From NCBI GenBank assembly GCA_964019425.1, contig OZ025854.1:601419-665418 (forward strand): 64,000 nucleotides of DNA. The letters are read 5' to 3'. The stretch comes from Flectonema sp. DT1601. Taxonomy: Eukaryota > Euglenozoa > Diplonemea > Diplonemida > Diplonemidae. The translations under genes were made by a program, and so were the position numbers. The notes beneath the pieces are model-generated. The model made no database searches. It saw nothing but the letters and a program-made list of their open reading frames with translations, and was not told where the DNA came from. Below are positions 41,606 to 54,443 of this stretch, piece after piece; position 1 is the stretch's first letter; every line of letters starts with the position of its first letter.

Positions 41606-43915
41606 ATGAAGACTTCTCTCTTCATGGCTGCACTCGCTGGTGTGGCTTCAGAGACGCTTCCAATTACAACGAAGACGATGGATATGAGAGCTTGTCAGAC
41701 AGGTAAGGATCATTATAAATTCTGTGACACCAGTCTGTCAAAGACTGAAAGACTTGAAGATTTGGTACAGCAGCTGAAAGATGAAGAAATCCCTCCAATT
41801 TTGACTGCGAGAGCTAACCAGCAGTCTGGATATAAAAATGTTTCAAGACTCGGAGTACCAGCTTATGACTGGGGGGGTAATTGTATTCACGGCGTGCAGA
41901 GTACTTGTGTTTCTGATGGCACTCAAACATACTGCCCGACATCATTTCCTAACCCAGTAAACTTGGGAGCATCTTTTAATCAAAGCATGTGGAACACAAT
42001 GGGGTCTGTCATTGGAATTGAGTTACGCGCTCTCTGGTTAGCTGGTGGCGCAGAGTTCTTTGACGCAGCTCCTTACATCGGTCTTGACTGCTGGTCACCA
42101 AATATTAATATCAATCGTGATCCTCGTTGGGGTCGTAATCAAGAAGTTCCTGGTGAAGACCCTTTTGTTAATGGTCTATTCGGAGCAGCTGTTACTGAAG
42201 GACTTCAAAGATCATCTTTAGATAAAAGGTATTTAAATGCTGTTAGTACTTTAAAACATTGGGATGCCTACACGTTGGAAGACTCTGATGGTTTCACTCG
42301 TCACAACTTTAATGCGATTGTTGATAACTTTACTCTCGCTGATACTTACTTCCCAGCATGGAAAGAGAGTATTGTTGGTGGGAAGGCAATGGGTGTCATG
42401 TGTTCTTACAATTCTGTTAACGGGGCTCCAACTTGTGCAAACAGTTTTCTTACTGAGACTCTGAGGCACACCTGGAACTTCAGTGGATACGTAACATCTG
42501 ACTCTGGAGCTGTTCGTGATATCTTCCAGGAGCACAAGTACGTTAAGACTGAAGAAGAAGCCGCTTGCCTCGCCCTCAGAACTGGTCGTACAGATATCGA
42601 TAGCGGTGATGTTTATTATCAAAGTCTTTTAAAAGGTATCTCTGAAGGTCATTGTTCTCGTGAAGATATGAACGTTGCCCTCAGAAATACTTACGGATTA
42701 CTGTTCGACATGGGACTCTTTGATCCTGTTGAGAACCAACCTCTCTGGCATATTAAAGCAACTGAAATTGGAAAGTCAGCTCATCTTGAGTCGTCAAAAC
42801 TTTCATCGAGAGAGAGTATCGTTTTGTTGAATAACAAGGAGAACGTTATTCCATTTGAGATGGGTAAGAAGGTTGCTGTTGTTGGACCTCACTCTGAAGC
42901 CACTAAAGATATGGTCGGTAATTACATCGGTCAGATCTGTGCTGATGATACATTCTCTTGTGTGGAAACACCAGCTGAAGCAATAGCTAAGTACGCATCT
43001 TCTATAAAGGTTTCCTACGGATGTAATATAACGGGAACATCAAAGGCTGGGTTTGCTGATGCCATCCAGGCAGCTAAAGACAGTGATCAGATTGTTATGA
43101 TGATGGGAATCAACGACTCCGTTGAGAACGAAGCTCACGATCGTACCACTATTGCGATTACCGGAGTGCAGACAGACTTTATTACTGAAATCTTAAAGCT
43201 TAATAAACCAACTATCGTCTTCTTAATCAATGGTGGACAAGTCTCACTTGGTCCTTTAAGTAAACAAATCCCAGCACTTGCTGAAGCATTCTACCCAGGA
43301 AGGTTTGGTGGCCAGGCCATCGCCAGCACTGTATTTGGTAAGAATGAGAATCTCGGTGGGAAAATGCCGTACACAGTGTACCCAGCTGACTTCATCAACG
43401 GAATTAAGATGAGTGAAATGTCTCTTAATAAATTAAACACTACTGGTAGAACATACAAGTACTACACTGGTGCTACTGAATTCGAATTTGGATACGGACT
43501 CACTCTCACAACTTTCAGCGCTAGCGTACCAACAAAAGACGTTTCCATGTCGTGTGGAGACAACCAGAAGTCGATTGAATTCGAAGTTACAAACACCGGA
43601 AGAGTTACTTCAGATGATGTTTGGATGCTGTTCGCCGATGGTCATAATATTCACCCAACTGCTGGTGGTCTCCCTCTTAAGAAGAGATTAGTCTCCTTTA
43701 AAAGAATTCACGCGGCACCTGGTCAAAAGGTGAAGGTCTCCCTCGACATCCGTCGTGATGCCTTCCTTCAGATTGCTGAATCTGGTGACCGTATTTGTTG
43801 GCCATCAACTTACACCGCAACACTAACAAACAACAACGGACAGAATATGAAGTTTCAGATTAATGTTCACATTACTGGATCAGAGTCCACAGTCTACAAG
43901 TTTCCTGATGTTTAA
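41606..43915 (+). CDS. secreted GH3 glycosidase, beta-xylosidase type
   Basis: 769 residues in one exon. A signal peptide is probable (MKTSLFMAALAGVASE). The glycoside hydrolase family 3 (alpha/beta) barrel covers about residues 45-350: NINRDPRWGRNQE(VPGEDP), the LKHWDAY element, MCSYNSVNG, and GYVTSDSGA with the nucleophile Asp at about residue 299. The C-terminal GH3 domain with KVAVVGPH (about 425) and a fibronectin-III-like end (RVTSDDVWMLF...) follow. The order and motifs match fungal/plant-type beta-xylosidases and related exo-glycosidases that remove terminal sugars from plant or algal polysaccharide. Several N-glycosylation sites fit secretion. The acceptor AG is at 41583-41584. Confidence 0.92.
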   Translation: MKTSLFMAALAGVASETLPITTKTMDMRACQTGKDHYKFCDTSLSKTERLEDLVQQLKDEEIPPILTARANQQSGYKNVSRLGVPAYDWGGNCIHGVQSTCVSDGTQTYCPTSFPNPVNLGASFNQSMWNTMGSVIGIELRALWLAGGAEFFDAAPYIGLDCWSPNININRDPRWGRNQEVPGEDPFVNGLFGAAVTEGLQRSSLDKRYLNAVSTLKHWDAYTLEDSDGFTRHNFNAIVDNFTLADTYFPAWKESIVGGKAMGVMCSYNSVNGAPTCANSFLTETLRHTWNFSGYVTSDSGAVRDIFQEHKYVKTEEEAACLALRTGRTDIDSGDVYYQSLLKGISEGHCSREDMNVALRNTYGLLFDMGLFDPVENQPLWHIKATEIGKSAHLESSKLSSRESIVLLNNKENVIPFEMGKKVAVVGPHSEATKDMVGNYIGQICADDTFSCVETPAEAIAKYASSIKVSYGCNITGTSKAGFADAIQAAKDSDQIVMMMGINDSVENEAHDRTTIAITGVQTDFITEILKLNKPTIVFLINGGQVSLGPLSKQIPALAEAFYPGRFGGQAIASTVFGKNENLGGKMPYTVYPADFINGIKMSEMSLNKLNTTGRTYKYYTGATEFEFGYGLTLTTFSASVPTKDVSMSCGDNQKSIEFEVTNTGRVTSDDVWMLFADGHNIHPTAGGLPLKKRLVSFKRIHAAPGQKVKVSLDIRRDAFLQIAESGDRICWPSTYTATLTNNNGQNMKFQINVHITGSESTVYKFPDV

Positions 43916-44410
43916 AATAAATCTGACAGACAATTCTAATCTTACGTGTTACGAGTGGAGTAGTTGTGTCAAATGTTGATCTCTGTGTCCCCATTGGTGA
44001 TAGTTTCTTCACACAATGTGTAGACTAGTTTACATCATTGTAATTGTGAAGAAGTTGATGAGACAAAACGCATCACCTGGGGCGCAGAATGAAACGACTC
44101 AAACTAACCTTTTTTTTATTATTTTTTTTTCGTAGATAAAATCTACTGTCGTGACGGCTGGTGTTTTGTTTCTGCTCCAGCAGCCCTCCTCCCACGACGT
44201 GGAGTAAAGATCCAACCGTTTATTTATTAGTATTTCCTGGTCGTCTTCTTTTTCTCTCTACCGATACCTCGCTAACGTTTCCTTTAGTGTGTTGTGACTT
44301 ATTTTTTGAGACTGTTTTTTTAAGGTAATTGTTTCTTTCGTTTGTGCGTTTTTTTTTTTTTTTAAATTTTTTATTATTTTGTTTTGAAGACCCCACAGCT
44401 TCTTCGATAA

Positions 44411-44450
<40 letters not shown>

Positions 44451-44775
44451 AGTTTTTGCCTTACGTAAATATAGATCAATAGTTAAATTAAATACTCTGA
44501 ATGTTTACTTTTGATAAAAACCGTGCTCTCTCATGGGACTTAAGTACTCAATAAGACTTGTTAAAGATGTCTCACCATATTATAATTAGCTTCTCTTTAG
44601 AAGTATTAATTTCCGTGCCGTGTTACGCTGAGTGAATGAGACTTTGATTCCGTTGTTAATTTTTCACTTATTCGTAGAAATCGAAACATTGATAAACTGT
44701 AAAAGATGATGTGTGAGAAAGGCATTGAACTTCTGTTATAATTATATTCATCTCTTAGTGTTGGGGAGTTCGAAA
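43916..44775. other. intergenic region
   Basis: An 860-base spacer with a 36-base A run at 44412-44447 and T runs near 44350. No gene is supported. The acceptor AG for the next gene is at 44757-44758. Confidence 0.5.
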
Positions 44776-47700
44776 ATGACTGGGCAAGACGACGATGACG
44801 AGGATGGAAGTCCTCCAAATGTTGAACAGGAAGTGGTATCAGCTAATCAAAATATCACATCAAGAAGTTCTCTGAGGAATGACGATTCTTCAACAAATGT
44901 GAATATTGAAGTTATTGATGTCAACAACAAGAGTAATTCTAACTTAGCTAAAGGAAGTCATCCAGGTATCATTTTAAGTTGTGATATTCCTGAACTGGAT
45001 GTTGAGACGAGAACTCCACTACTTGAGAGTAATCAACCAAATCAAAGTACCGCTTTTGTTTGCGATCCTGAGAGTGACTCTGGTGATGAAAAGCGTGCGT
45101 TAGTTGTACTGGAATCACCTCTCCTTCCTTCTGCTCTGATGAAGAAGGCTGCAGTCACTTTGAGTGACGGGGAACGTGTCCTCGACAAGAAACAAAAAAG
45201 GGTTCCATCATTCGTCACACCAGATGAAGATGGCAGCCCGCAAAAGCCAGGTGTTGTATTCTGTACTACGGAGGAAGGCCGCAAACAGTCGTTGTCGTCA
45301 ACCACAGTTGATAAGAAAAATAGAAAGAAATCCACATTCGCGGAGGACCCGATCACTTCAGTTCTTTATCCAGAAGATGATAAACGGGAGAAGATCAGAT
45401 CCAGTTCAACATTCGCAATCGATCTGATTTCTGAAACGAAGTTAAGGAAAACTTCAAAAAAAGATCCTGAAGACACGGCTAACCCCTCGAGATCGAAATC
45501 AACCTTCGCTGTTGACGAGATACAAACATCACCTGGGCAACAGGGACATGGAGACACTGGATCAGTATCGACTACTGCAAGTTGCATATCGATGAGCAGA
45601 ATACAAACTAAGAATAGTACAGACTTTCGTAAGTGGACAGTCACAACAGCAAAATCCAGCATCGCTTCAGGAGAATGGTCTGAACGTTCTTCAGTTGCAT
45701 CTAATCGAAAGGAATCATTATTCGCACCCGAACCTTTAAATGGGAAGTTATCAATCGCTGAAACAAATGCTGACTTGCAAAGTTGGACTTCAGAAACTGA
45801 CAGTCGTTCAGCGACAATTGGAAGCGAAACCAACTTATCAAATAAAATACCAGCGAATTCAGTTCGGAGGAGGAGTCCAAAAGAATTGAAATCAGCATTG
45901 AGATGGATATCACCATCGGTAGTTATAAATAACAAACATCACATCCCTCACAAGTGTTCTTCATTGTGGACCTCTCCACCGTTAGATATTTTATTAATAG
46001 GAGAGAATGTTCTTTGGTGTATGGCTCATCCTTGTTGTCGAAGTTGGTTACTTCAAATAGCACCAAAGGAAGAACCTGAGGAAGAGCAACTAGTATTTAA
46101 AGAAAACAAATCTTGTAGGTCTCTACCACAATCAACCAGATCTGGTGGTACTGCGAGGACTGCTGCTTACATTGGATCAACACTAACTAGTGTGTTAAAG
46201 AGAACTATCACATTGTCACCTGGGTTTGTACCTATCAGTGGATTACAACCTAAGACAGTGTACACTATAATATTATACAACAAAGAAGGTGTTGATGATG
46301 ATAAGATTATTACCGTCCATATTAAAACATCATCGAAGTTAACAATACACAGACTCTGTGGATTGGGTCAGACCTTCGCGAGAATAAATTGGATTGACGA
46401 TGATGACCTTCTCCGAACTGACTTAGACGAGAAGAGTGACATGTTATCAAGTGATGAATGTACTTCTGTTTCATCTCAGATATCAACGACAAATGAATTT
46501 GATGATACACTAGCAGCTCGTCAAGAACCTGAAGAAATCATTCTCACTGGATCTGAACAGAGTGATGTCGAAGTACTACTCGCTGGTGTTGAGAAATGGG
46601 GAGAAGGAGACAATTGGAGAATAGTACCTAACTCTGAACTGTTCATTACATCATCGAGTACTCCGATAGTTTTATATTCACTCAAACAATCTCATGAGTA
46701 TATAATTAAAATAAGACGTAAGATGGTTCTTCCTCACGACATTTCACTAATAAGTGGATGTGACGTAGCTTGTGGTGTTTGGTCTCGATGGACATCATTT
46801 GTAACTCGATCATCATTAGAAGTTAGGATTATTCATCGAAATCATGAAAGTCTTGTAATAGGTTGGAACAGACCTGTCACAGAACCCACCATCACTCCGT
46901 CTCATTGGCGTGCGAGTATCCCTCATTCTGACGTTGGAGTTACACATTATAAAATAAAGGTTTGTGTTGGTTTTTATTAATAAAAATTAAAGTTTTTATT
47001 TATTAACTTCCAAAAAACAACTAAAATCAGGTGACTGCCTGTTGGAACGACAACGAGACCATGAGAAAGAGACTCGAAGCTGAACTTCGTGAGCTCGAAG
47101 AAATAGTCCTTCAGGAGGAGTACAGCGACTCGGATTCTGAGGATGCAGCAGCTACTTCGGAAAAGACTCAGCGACAGCAACAGCGAGTTGATCAACTTTG
47201 TGTTCTTCAAAAGAAATTAGGAACGAGAAGAAGATCATCCGCCAGGAGTGAAGTTACTGACTCGACGTTCTTCACGGAAACGATATCAGTTCCTCACTCA
47301 AAGAATATGGAAGTAATTCATTTATTAGAATCGAGTATTTCTTATAGATGTTCATTACAATGTTATTGTGGTGAAAAGACTACATCTGAAGCAATCAAGG
47401 TAATGGGAAAAACTACAGCGGCAAGTAGAGGGAAGACTCCAAAGAAGAATCCTTCACATGCAGAACTCGTTGAATTGTATGAAAAGAATTTCGGTCTGTC
47501 GCTGGGAGTTTCGACAAGCGAATCTGTGCTGGATGACAACGTTGAGCAATCAAAGCCCAGTGACGAAAACCTGAAAGAGCCGTCTGAAGAAATATCAAAA
47601 CAAGAAGTCTGCGAAGACGAAATTGATGACCCGCACGCATCGTTCATCAACCCAGCGATGTTTATTTCTATTCTTTCAGTTTCTGAAAACAAAATACACA

Positions 47701-50700
47701 TCTCGTGGTCTAACTTTGACCCAGACCTAGAAACCTTTTACCTTACTATGCTGAAGACTGAACATGAGTCTCAACATTCAAAGTGGTCTTCTCTTCTACG
47801 AGGCCTTGACGACCAACGTAAGCACTTAATGACTCTGAAGTCTCGCTGTATTAAAATTAAATATAAAATTAGAATATATAAACTCCTTCCTGGTGAGTCA
47901 TCAATCCCAGACCCCATCATTGATGAAAGTAGAGAACAGATAATTGACTTGATGACTACTTCCTTTGAGACGAGTACTGACTTAGAAACTAATTCACTTT
48001 ATGGACTTCAAATTTGTTGTAAAAAACCCGGCTGTGGATGGACAGCCTACAGCAGAGTTGTTATCACAGCGACTGCTTCAGCACCGAAGATATCCGTCAC
48101 GAGGCTTCAAACAAAAGCAGCAAACTTGTCAGAATTCACAATTCTTCCGAAAGAGACTACGTTGGAGATATTTCAACGGGAAACCGCACAAACGAGGAAA
48201 ACCAAATACATGCCGGGACACAGCTTCGAATGTTTTACTGACGTCAGTTATCACATTAGACTTCAGGGAGGTTCTAGTCAACAGCAAATGATTCACAAGA
48301 GTAAGTCAGAAATGATTCCTGAAGTTGGGTTTGTTATCTTAAATCCTTTTCAGATCGGCACCCTGGTGTCAATTACAGTGAGGGTTTGCCTTCCGAGTAC
48401 ACACACAATACAAGAAGGGATTGATAATGATAAGAATCCATTACAATATGGAAGTTGGAGTGAATGTCATTACATTACTCAACGACATGTCGGATTAGAG
48501 ATTTCAAATATCGGAAATGGTACAATTCAAGTTCAATGGAAAGCTTCTGAGGAGAGTACGAGAAAGTCTGAAAGTGTTCCTGGAGCGTTGTCTACATCAA
48601 TACTTTCGGTAAAGTCAGCTTCAAAGAAGACACTCGTCGAATCCAGTTGGACTGTTCAGAAACTTTCTTCATATCAATTTGAGAACCTCCCATACGACAG
48701 ATATCAAATATTATTAATAGTGTCTGAGTACTTCTCCACCAACAACACTGCTGCTGACAGTAGCCTTGAATTGAATTGGTCGGAGTCTTTTGCAGCCGTC
48801 GCATTAGTCAGAACGTTCTATCCGTTGGTATCAAATGTTGGAGAAGACTATGTTGAGATTCATTGTATTCTTCCTGATGGTGAGGAAGAAGTTCCTACTT
48901 CTGTTGATGAGGTTACTTCAGAACAAGTTGCTGTCATCATGTCAAAGATCGCATCACTAAAAACATCGACTGGCGGTCTTGAGAAAAGAACAGCAGCGAA
49001 AGACATAATCCAATTCGAAGTTTCGGTTGTTGAAAACCTCTTCAACGGCAGGGATGTGAGATCTTCATTTGCAGCTGACGGTTTGTCTTTTTTTCTCATT
49101 TTTAAATTACTCCTTTCACACATCCAACAATAAAACCTTTTATCACAGAAAATGATGGCAACGGAAACATCGATGGTCTGGTACGGACATTCGCACCAAC
49201 GAGTAACCTGAGTGGAATTATCTACGACCTCCTACCAGATAAGGAATACACAATAACAATAAGACCACAATTAGTATCTGGAACTAGTAGTCATTGGGGA
49301 CAGTGGTCGAAGGAAGTTCGTTTTAAAACTCTTTCAAAAATTCAATTGCAGCTAAACACCGTTACGGAAGACAGTATTGAAGTATGTTGGTGTAGACCTT
49401 ATCCAATATATAGACATGGTGTTTCTGAAGAAGATCACAGAAGGAGATATCTGACTGGAAATCATTCTACCGGAAGTCCTCTTCAATTAAATGATCCGAA
49501 GTCACCGATATCACCGAAATCACCATCTGATTTGTTAACAGCGAGTGTTGTTGATTCTCCTTTTGGAAGGAGTGAAACACATGAATATTCTTACTTAGAT
49601 TTGATCTACTCTACTGTTGGACTTTATGAAATATCACTCGTATTGGATCCTCATAGTAGTGTTCCTGATTCAAAGAAGAGGGAAGTAGAAAAGAAAATGA
49701 TTTCATTCTCACAACACATCACCACCTTCACTAACCTTCTCAGTGGTGTTCGCTACCGAATCAAAGCACGTCAGATAGCTAAGAGTAAAGGAGATAAGGT
49801 CTTCGGAATGTATTCGAATTCTCTCGCAGTATGGACGTCTCCTTCCCTTCAAGTTCAACTAAACGATGTTTGTGAAGACACCATTCGAGTACTTCACACA
49901 AAGGGGATGCCAATAATAAATACTTTAGAAAAGATGGATCCAACAAAACATGAAAACAACGAAACAGTAAAAGTACTTCACATGGATGACGACGCCGTGA
50001 CTTGTATTCAGATGAGGGTAATTCCTGGAATACAAATCGGAAAGAAGTACGTTTTACAAAATCCGTTAATTCCTTCGAGAGAAGCTGCTGAGAATCAACT
50101 TCGAACGAGAGGGAAAGATGAGATGGAGAGACTTTGGAGAGAGAGGTGTGAGTTCTTACAATTAACAACAACACATCAGTCGATGTTATCGAATGACTCG
50201 AATCAGGTAATCAGCGCCACTAATACAACAGCGATAGTTAGAAATGGAATTGCCTCTCGTTTGGTTGATTATTATAAATTATCTGATTTTGATGAAATCG
50301 CTAATCCGCAATCCCTATCACCAGTTCCTCCTGTTTACGAAAATAGTTGTGATTTGTCAAAAGTTCCAATTGAAGGAGGTCGTTGTGGAATTGATCCTTC
50401 TTTTATTATTAACTTTAAACCTAATTCGGATTCTTCTTATGAAATAACTGGCATGCAACCCAGCACACAGTACGGTATCACTGCGAGGGTTCGTATCAGT
50501 GATTCGAATAATGGAAATTGGTCAGATATAAAGCAATGTGTCACACAGTCTCCGATAACTGTGAGTTTGAATTTAGTCGGAGAGAGTTATTCGATTATTA
50601 GTTGGAAGAGAAAAAGTGAAAAACTGATTTCAGACGCTCCCGAATACTCAACTCAACCACAAGTTGCTTCATGGCAAATAGAACTCAACGGATATGTTCC

Positions 50701-53194
50701 TTACACTGGACCTATTGATGATGATTGTCTATCTCTTCCAAATCATCCAGGTCAGCATTGGAAGGTACAGCCTAAGACAATGAGTGTACCAGCTAGACTG
50801 TATTCTCATAGACTATTAAAGTTAGTACCTGAACAAGATTACAGTTGTAAAATAAGAGCTTTCTTACAAGGAATGTATCAAAAGAAATGGTCGAGATGGT
50901 CAGAAGAAATAACATTTCGAACTAAACCCCCGCTGGTTGTGACAATCGAAGAAGTCGGTCGCAGCTACTGCGTTCTGAACTGCGAGAGAATGAAAGATAA
51001 CGGAATGCATGTGGTGACAGACGAGGAGTATGAGATTCGTTGTTTTTCATCAACTGACGAAAAGTGGGTGCAGTCGCAGACTTCAGCAGCTCCAATTCCA
51101 ACAGAAAGTACGTCACCGATAGTCGTGACAGCTGGTTTCGATAATATTATTTTTATTAAAAACTTGTCTCCTGGTAAACACTTCACTGCTATCGCAAGAG
51201 TAGCGACAGAGTCCTCTTATCTTTATGACTGCAGTCAAGATTGGAGTACAACAGTTAGCTTCACTACAAGACCTCAAATACAGGCCTCATTGAAGTGTAG
51301 TGATGAAAAGTACGCCGTCATTGAGATCTTACCTCAGGAAGACTCAACTGCTGCAATCCAATCAAAGAAACAACCTTCTCAACCAAAAGATCATCACCAG
51401 AAGTACAGGTATGTTATTGTAGTTTGTATTAGTTATCAACATTTAGTTCATTGCAGCAGTTAACTCAAAAACAGACTTTCTCTAAACGGCAGACTGCTGG
51501 TGGACTCATTCGTAGTTTTGAATGAGCTGGCGACGGTAATTCGAATTGACGGATTACAACTACACAACAAGTATGTTGTTCGCTGTGCTGAGGCTGTACC
51601 TGAACTCAAGTATGGAGAGTACGGATGGGGAACTTATGAGAATTTAATATCAATTGAAACAACACCACAAAGACCAACCATTCCAATACTTTATGAACAT
51701 AAAGAAGGAAGTTGTGTAAGTTTCTTTTGGAGATTAGAACAACCAGGTGATCTCGCAGAACTGCGACCAGCATCGAGACGCATTTTAAAACACGACGATA
51801 ATGAAGCTGATGGCAGACAGTCACCAGACAGTCAGTTTGAAGAACAGGTTTGTGTTGATTATGTTAATAATTAATAAGAAGATATTTTATATCTCACACT
51901 CTCTTAATAAATCCAACAGCTGGATCGTTACTACGATGACCACAGTAGTGATATTAGTGAGACTCAACTTTATGATCCCGTCAAAGGATTCTACGACACG
52001 ACGGTATATGGAAGAAACCGTGACAGGTATCTGTCTGCAGTGTTTGATTCACAATTAACACGTGAAGGTAATGAAATTAATAATGAAATGGAATTTGAAG
52101 ACCTAACTGACATCGTCGTTTCGTATGAAGCAAACGATCAAATAGTTGATGAGGTTGGTGTTCCACTTAACGAGGGAGAACATGAACTGAAGTCTGGTAA
52201 ATTAAAGTTTTCTATTGAAGCTGCTCGAATTCTAAGGAATCGACACAGTCCAGATGTCGATGAGAAGAATGTTCACTTGTCTGAATTCATAACAATCTCA
52301 ACTGTTTCAACTTCGTTCTTTAGAGCTAAGTTATTCCTCCCGTTATCAGAATATTGTTTTAGAATGAAGACAGTCGGTAATTCGAATTCAAAACTCAGTC
52401 CGATATTCTCATTTAAGATTCCAGAAGCCCCTCCAGCACCCATCAGACTAACGATCTCTGACGTACAACACAGTAGTGTTCTTGTGAAATGGGATGTTCT
52501 ACCAGAGTTACGTTATCACAATCAAGTTTATTACAGTATTTGGTTATCTAAATGTGAATCACGAACTCCGTCTCCTGCAGGTCGTCGCATTAGTGACGAC
52601 GACAACTGGTTTGAATTCGCACGCGTTCGGGTGACGGGCGTGTTTGTTACAAACCTTTTTATTGGAACTCCATATCGATTATTTATAAGAAGTCATTCTA
52701 CGTTTGGAAAAAGTTTAAAAAGTAACATCATTTGGTTCAGCACTTTACAAAAAGTAGAGCAATCGTATTCTCACGGGTTCGTGTCTTGTAGAGAAAAACT
52801 AAATGACCCGAGAGCGTTGTGGAAGCCATCTGATTACAATTGGGTTTACCCAAACCCAACATCAACAGATTCGACTCCAATTCCATTCCCAACAGTATTT
52901 CATTTATATAAGAATGGTGTTATTCTCAAGAATTCTGTTCTTGATCAACTTCGTTGGGAACAGACTGCCATCCTTCCTCCTTTCGCGGTGTCGTTTACGT
53001 CACAAAACCGACCGTGTGAAGTTTTTAATAAAAGTTGTAATTTTATTAATCCAGTCGATGGCGTCACACAACGACCTCGATCAGAGAGTGCTGCGTCAAG
53101 AAAGATTTCAAGGATTCCAACACCTCCTACTTCATTCTCTGGGAGTAGATCAAAACGAATATCCATTCTGAGACCATCTTCTGCAGCTCGATAA
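44776..53194 (+). CDS. large fibronectin-III-repeat protein without signal peptide
   Basis: Five exons: 44776-46959, 47031-49080, 49149-51408, 51475-51847 and 51920-53194, totalling 2,713 residues. The introns are 60-75 bases, start GTTTGT or GTATGT and end in CAG; each join keeps the frame. Residues 1 to about 400 are acidic and Ser-rich, probably disordered. After that come about ten fibronectin-III-like modules, shown by repeated 'L.P...Y.I..R' and 'W..W....F.T' elements (for example SHWGQWSKEVRFKT, KKWSRWSEEITFRT, QDWSTTVSFTTRP), then FN3-like PPAPIRLTISDVQ and a basic Ser/Pro tail. I see no signal peptide or membrane span, so it looks intracellular, perhaps cytoskeletal or ciliary. I cannot assign a family. 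The start ATG at 44776 follows TCTCTTAG by 17 bases. Confidence 0.85.
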
Positions 53195-53453
53195 CTATCA
53201 GATTTTAACAAACAAATAAACTTGCCCAGTTTGTTTGTTTGTTTGTTTGCGCCATTTACACTTTTCAATTAAACTATTTAACCTGTTCATCACCACTTAA
53301 TGTAATCTGTTGGTAGCTTTATAGGATGTGTTGTAGAGAAAATAATAATTCTTAAAGTCTTCCTTCAGGTGATTAGAAATATGTGCAACTTCATTAGAAA
53401 TAGTAGGTTAATAATTATTCTTCATTCTCGTCTCTCAGGTTTCTTAAGAAAAC

Positions 53454-54443
53454 ATGAGTCGTCTTAGTTTGCTGGTAGCAGCACTGATCTCAGGAGGTTG
53501 TGAGGTGAATGGATCACCGCTTCCTAAATTAAACATCACAAAGGGATCAGTTTCAGTGTCAGGAGTCAGCTCTGGAGGAGCGATGGCTATTCAATATCAC
53601 GTCGCTTATTCAAGTCGTGTTAAGGGAGCGGGAGTGATAGCAGGTCCTCCATTTCACTGCGCAAGAGGAGAAGAAATGACAGCCATCACTGCTTGCATGT
53701 CTTCACCAATTATGATAAACGTCAATCTACTACAAGATGATGCTGAGAAGGCTGCCAGCAACCGTGAAATCGACGACCTTTCTTTTTTGAGTTCCACAAA
53801 ACTTTTCATTGAAACTGGTCGATTTGATACAATCGTCACTCCAGGTGTTGTTTCAAAGTCTGAACAGTTTTATAGAAAATATATTAACTCGACGAACACT
53901 TTAATTAAATCTGACCTGCCAGCTGAACACTGCTGGCCAACTGACTCCTTTGGTAAAGGATGCATTCATTTAGGAGAACCTTATATTAATAATTGTCAAT
54001 ACGATGCTTCAGGTGTTCTCTTAAAACACATTTACGGTGATCTCAACTCAAGAGTTCCTTCTCGTGATGACGGAATTGTTGAATTCGATCAAACGCTGTA
54101 CGGAGCGAGTAGTAGTAAGTCACTTGGGGAGTTTGGTTATTTATATATTCCAGAGAGTTGTAAATTAGGATTAACTTCTTGTAGTCTTCACGTGTCCTTT
54201 CATGGATGTCAACAAACAGTAGCTGATATCGGAAGTGACTTTTATACAAAAATTGGACTAAATGAGTGGGCTGAGTCAAACAACATTGTTGTTCTGTATC
54301 CTCAAATTAAGAAATCAACACTTCACCCACAGAATCCAGAAGGATGTTGGGACTGGTGGGGTTACACCGATAAGAAGTATGCGTACAAAGCTGGACCTCA
54401 AATGGCTTTCGTCGCTGCTATGATTGACGCCATTAGCCAGTAG
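53454..54443 (+). CDS. secreted poly(3-hydroxybutyrate)-depolymerase-like esterase
   Basis: 329 residues. There is a short signal peptide (about 1-20). The alpha/beta-hydrolase nucleophile elbow is GVSSG (Ser39, GxSxG). Other family features are LFIETGRFDTIVTP (substrate and acid region), LHVSFHGCQQTVADIG (oxyanion region), and GLNEWAESNNIVVLYPQ...GCWDWWGY, a signature of bacterial and fungal extracellular PHB depolymerases. The lack of a separate substrate-binding domain suits an esterase of the PHB-depolymerase family rather than a proven polymer-degrading enzyme. Several Cys residues fit secretion. The acceptor AG is at 53437-53438, 15 bases before the ATG. A bacterial origin by transfer is possible but I cannot show it. 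Confidence 0.88.
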   Translation: MSRLSLLVAALISGGCEVNGSPLPKLNITKGSVSVSGVSSGGAMAIQYHVAYSSRVKGAGVIAGPPFHCARGEEMTAITACMSSPIMINVNLLQDDAEKAASNREIDDLSFLSSTKLFIETGRFDTIVTPGVVSKSEQFYRKYINSTNTLIKSDLPAEHCWPTDSFGKGCIHLGEPYINNCQYDASGVLLKHIYGDLNSRVPSRDDGIVEFDQTLYGASSSKSLGEFGYLYIPESCKLGLTSCSLHVSFHGCQQTVADIGSDFYTKIGLNEWAESNNIVVLYPQIKKSTLHPQNPEGCWDWWGYTDKKYAYKAGPQMAFVAAMIDAISQ

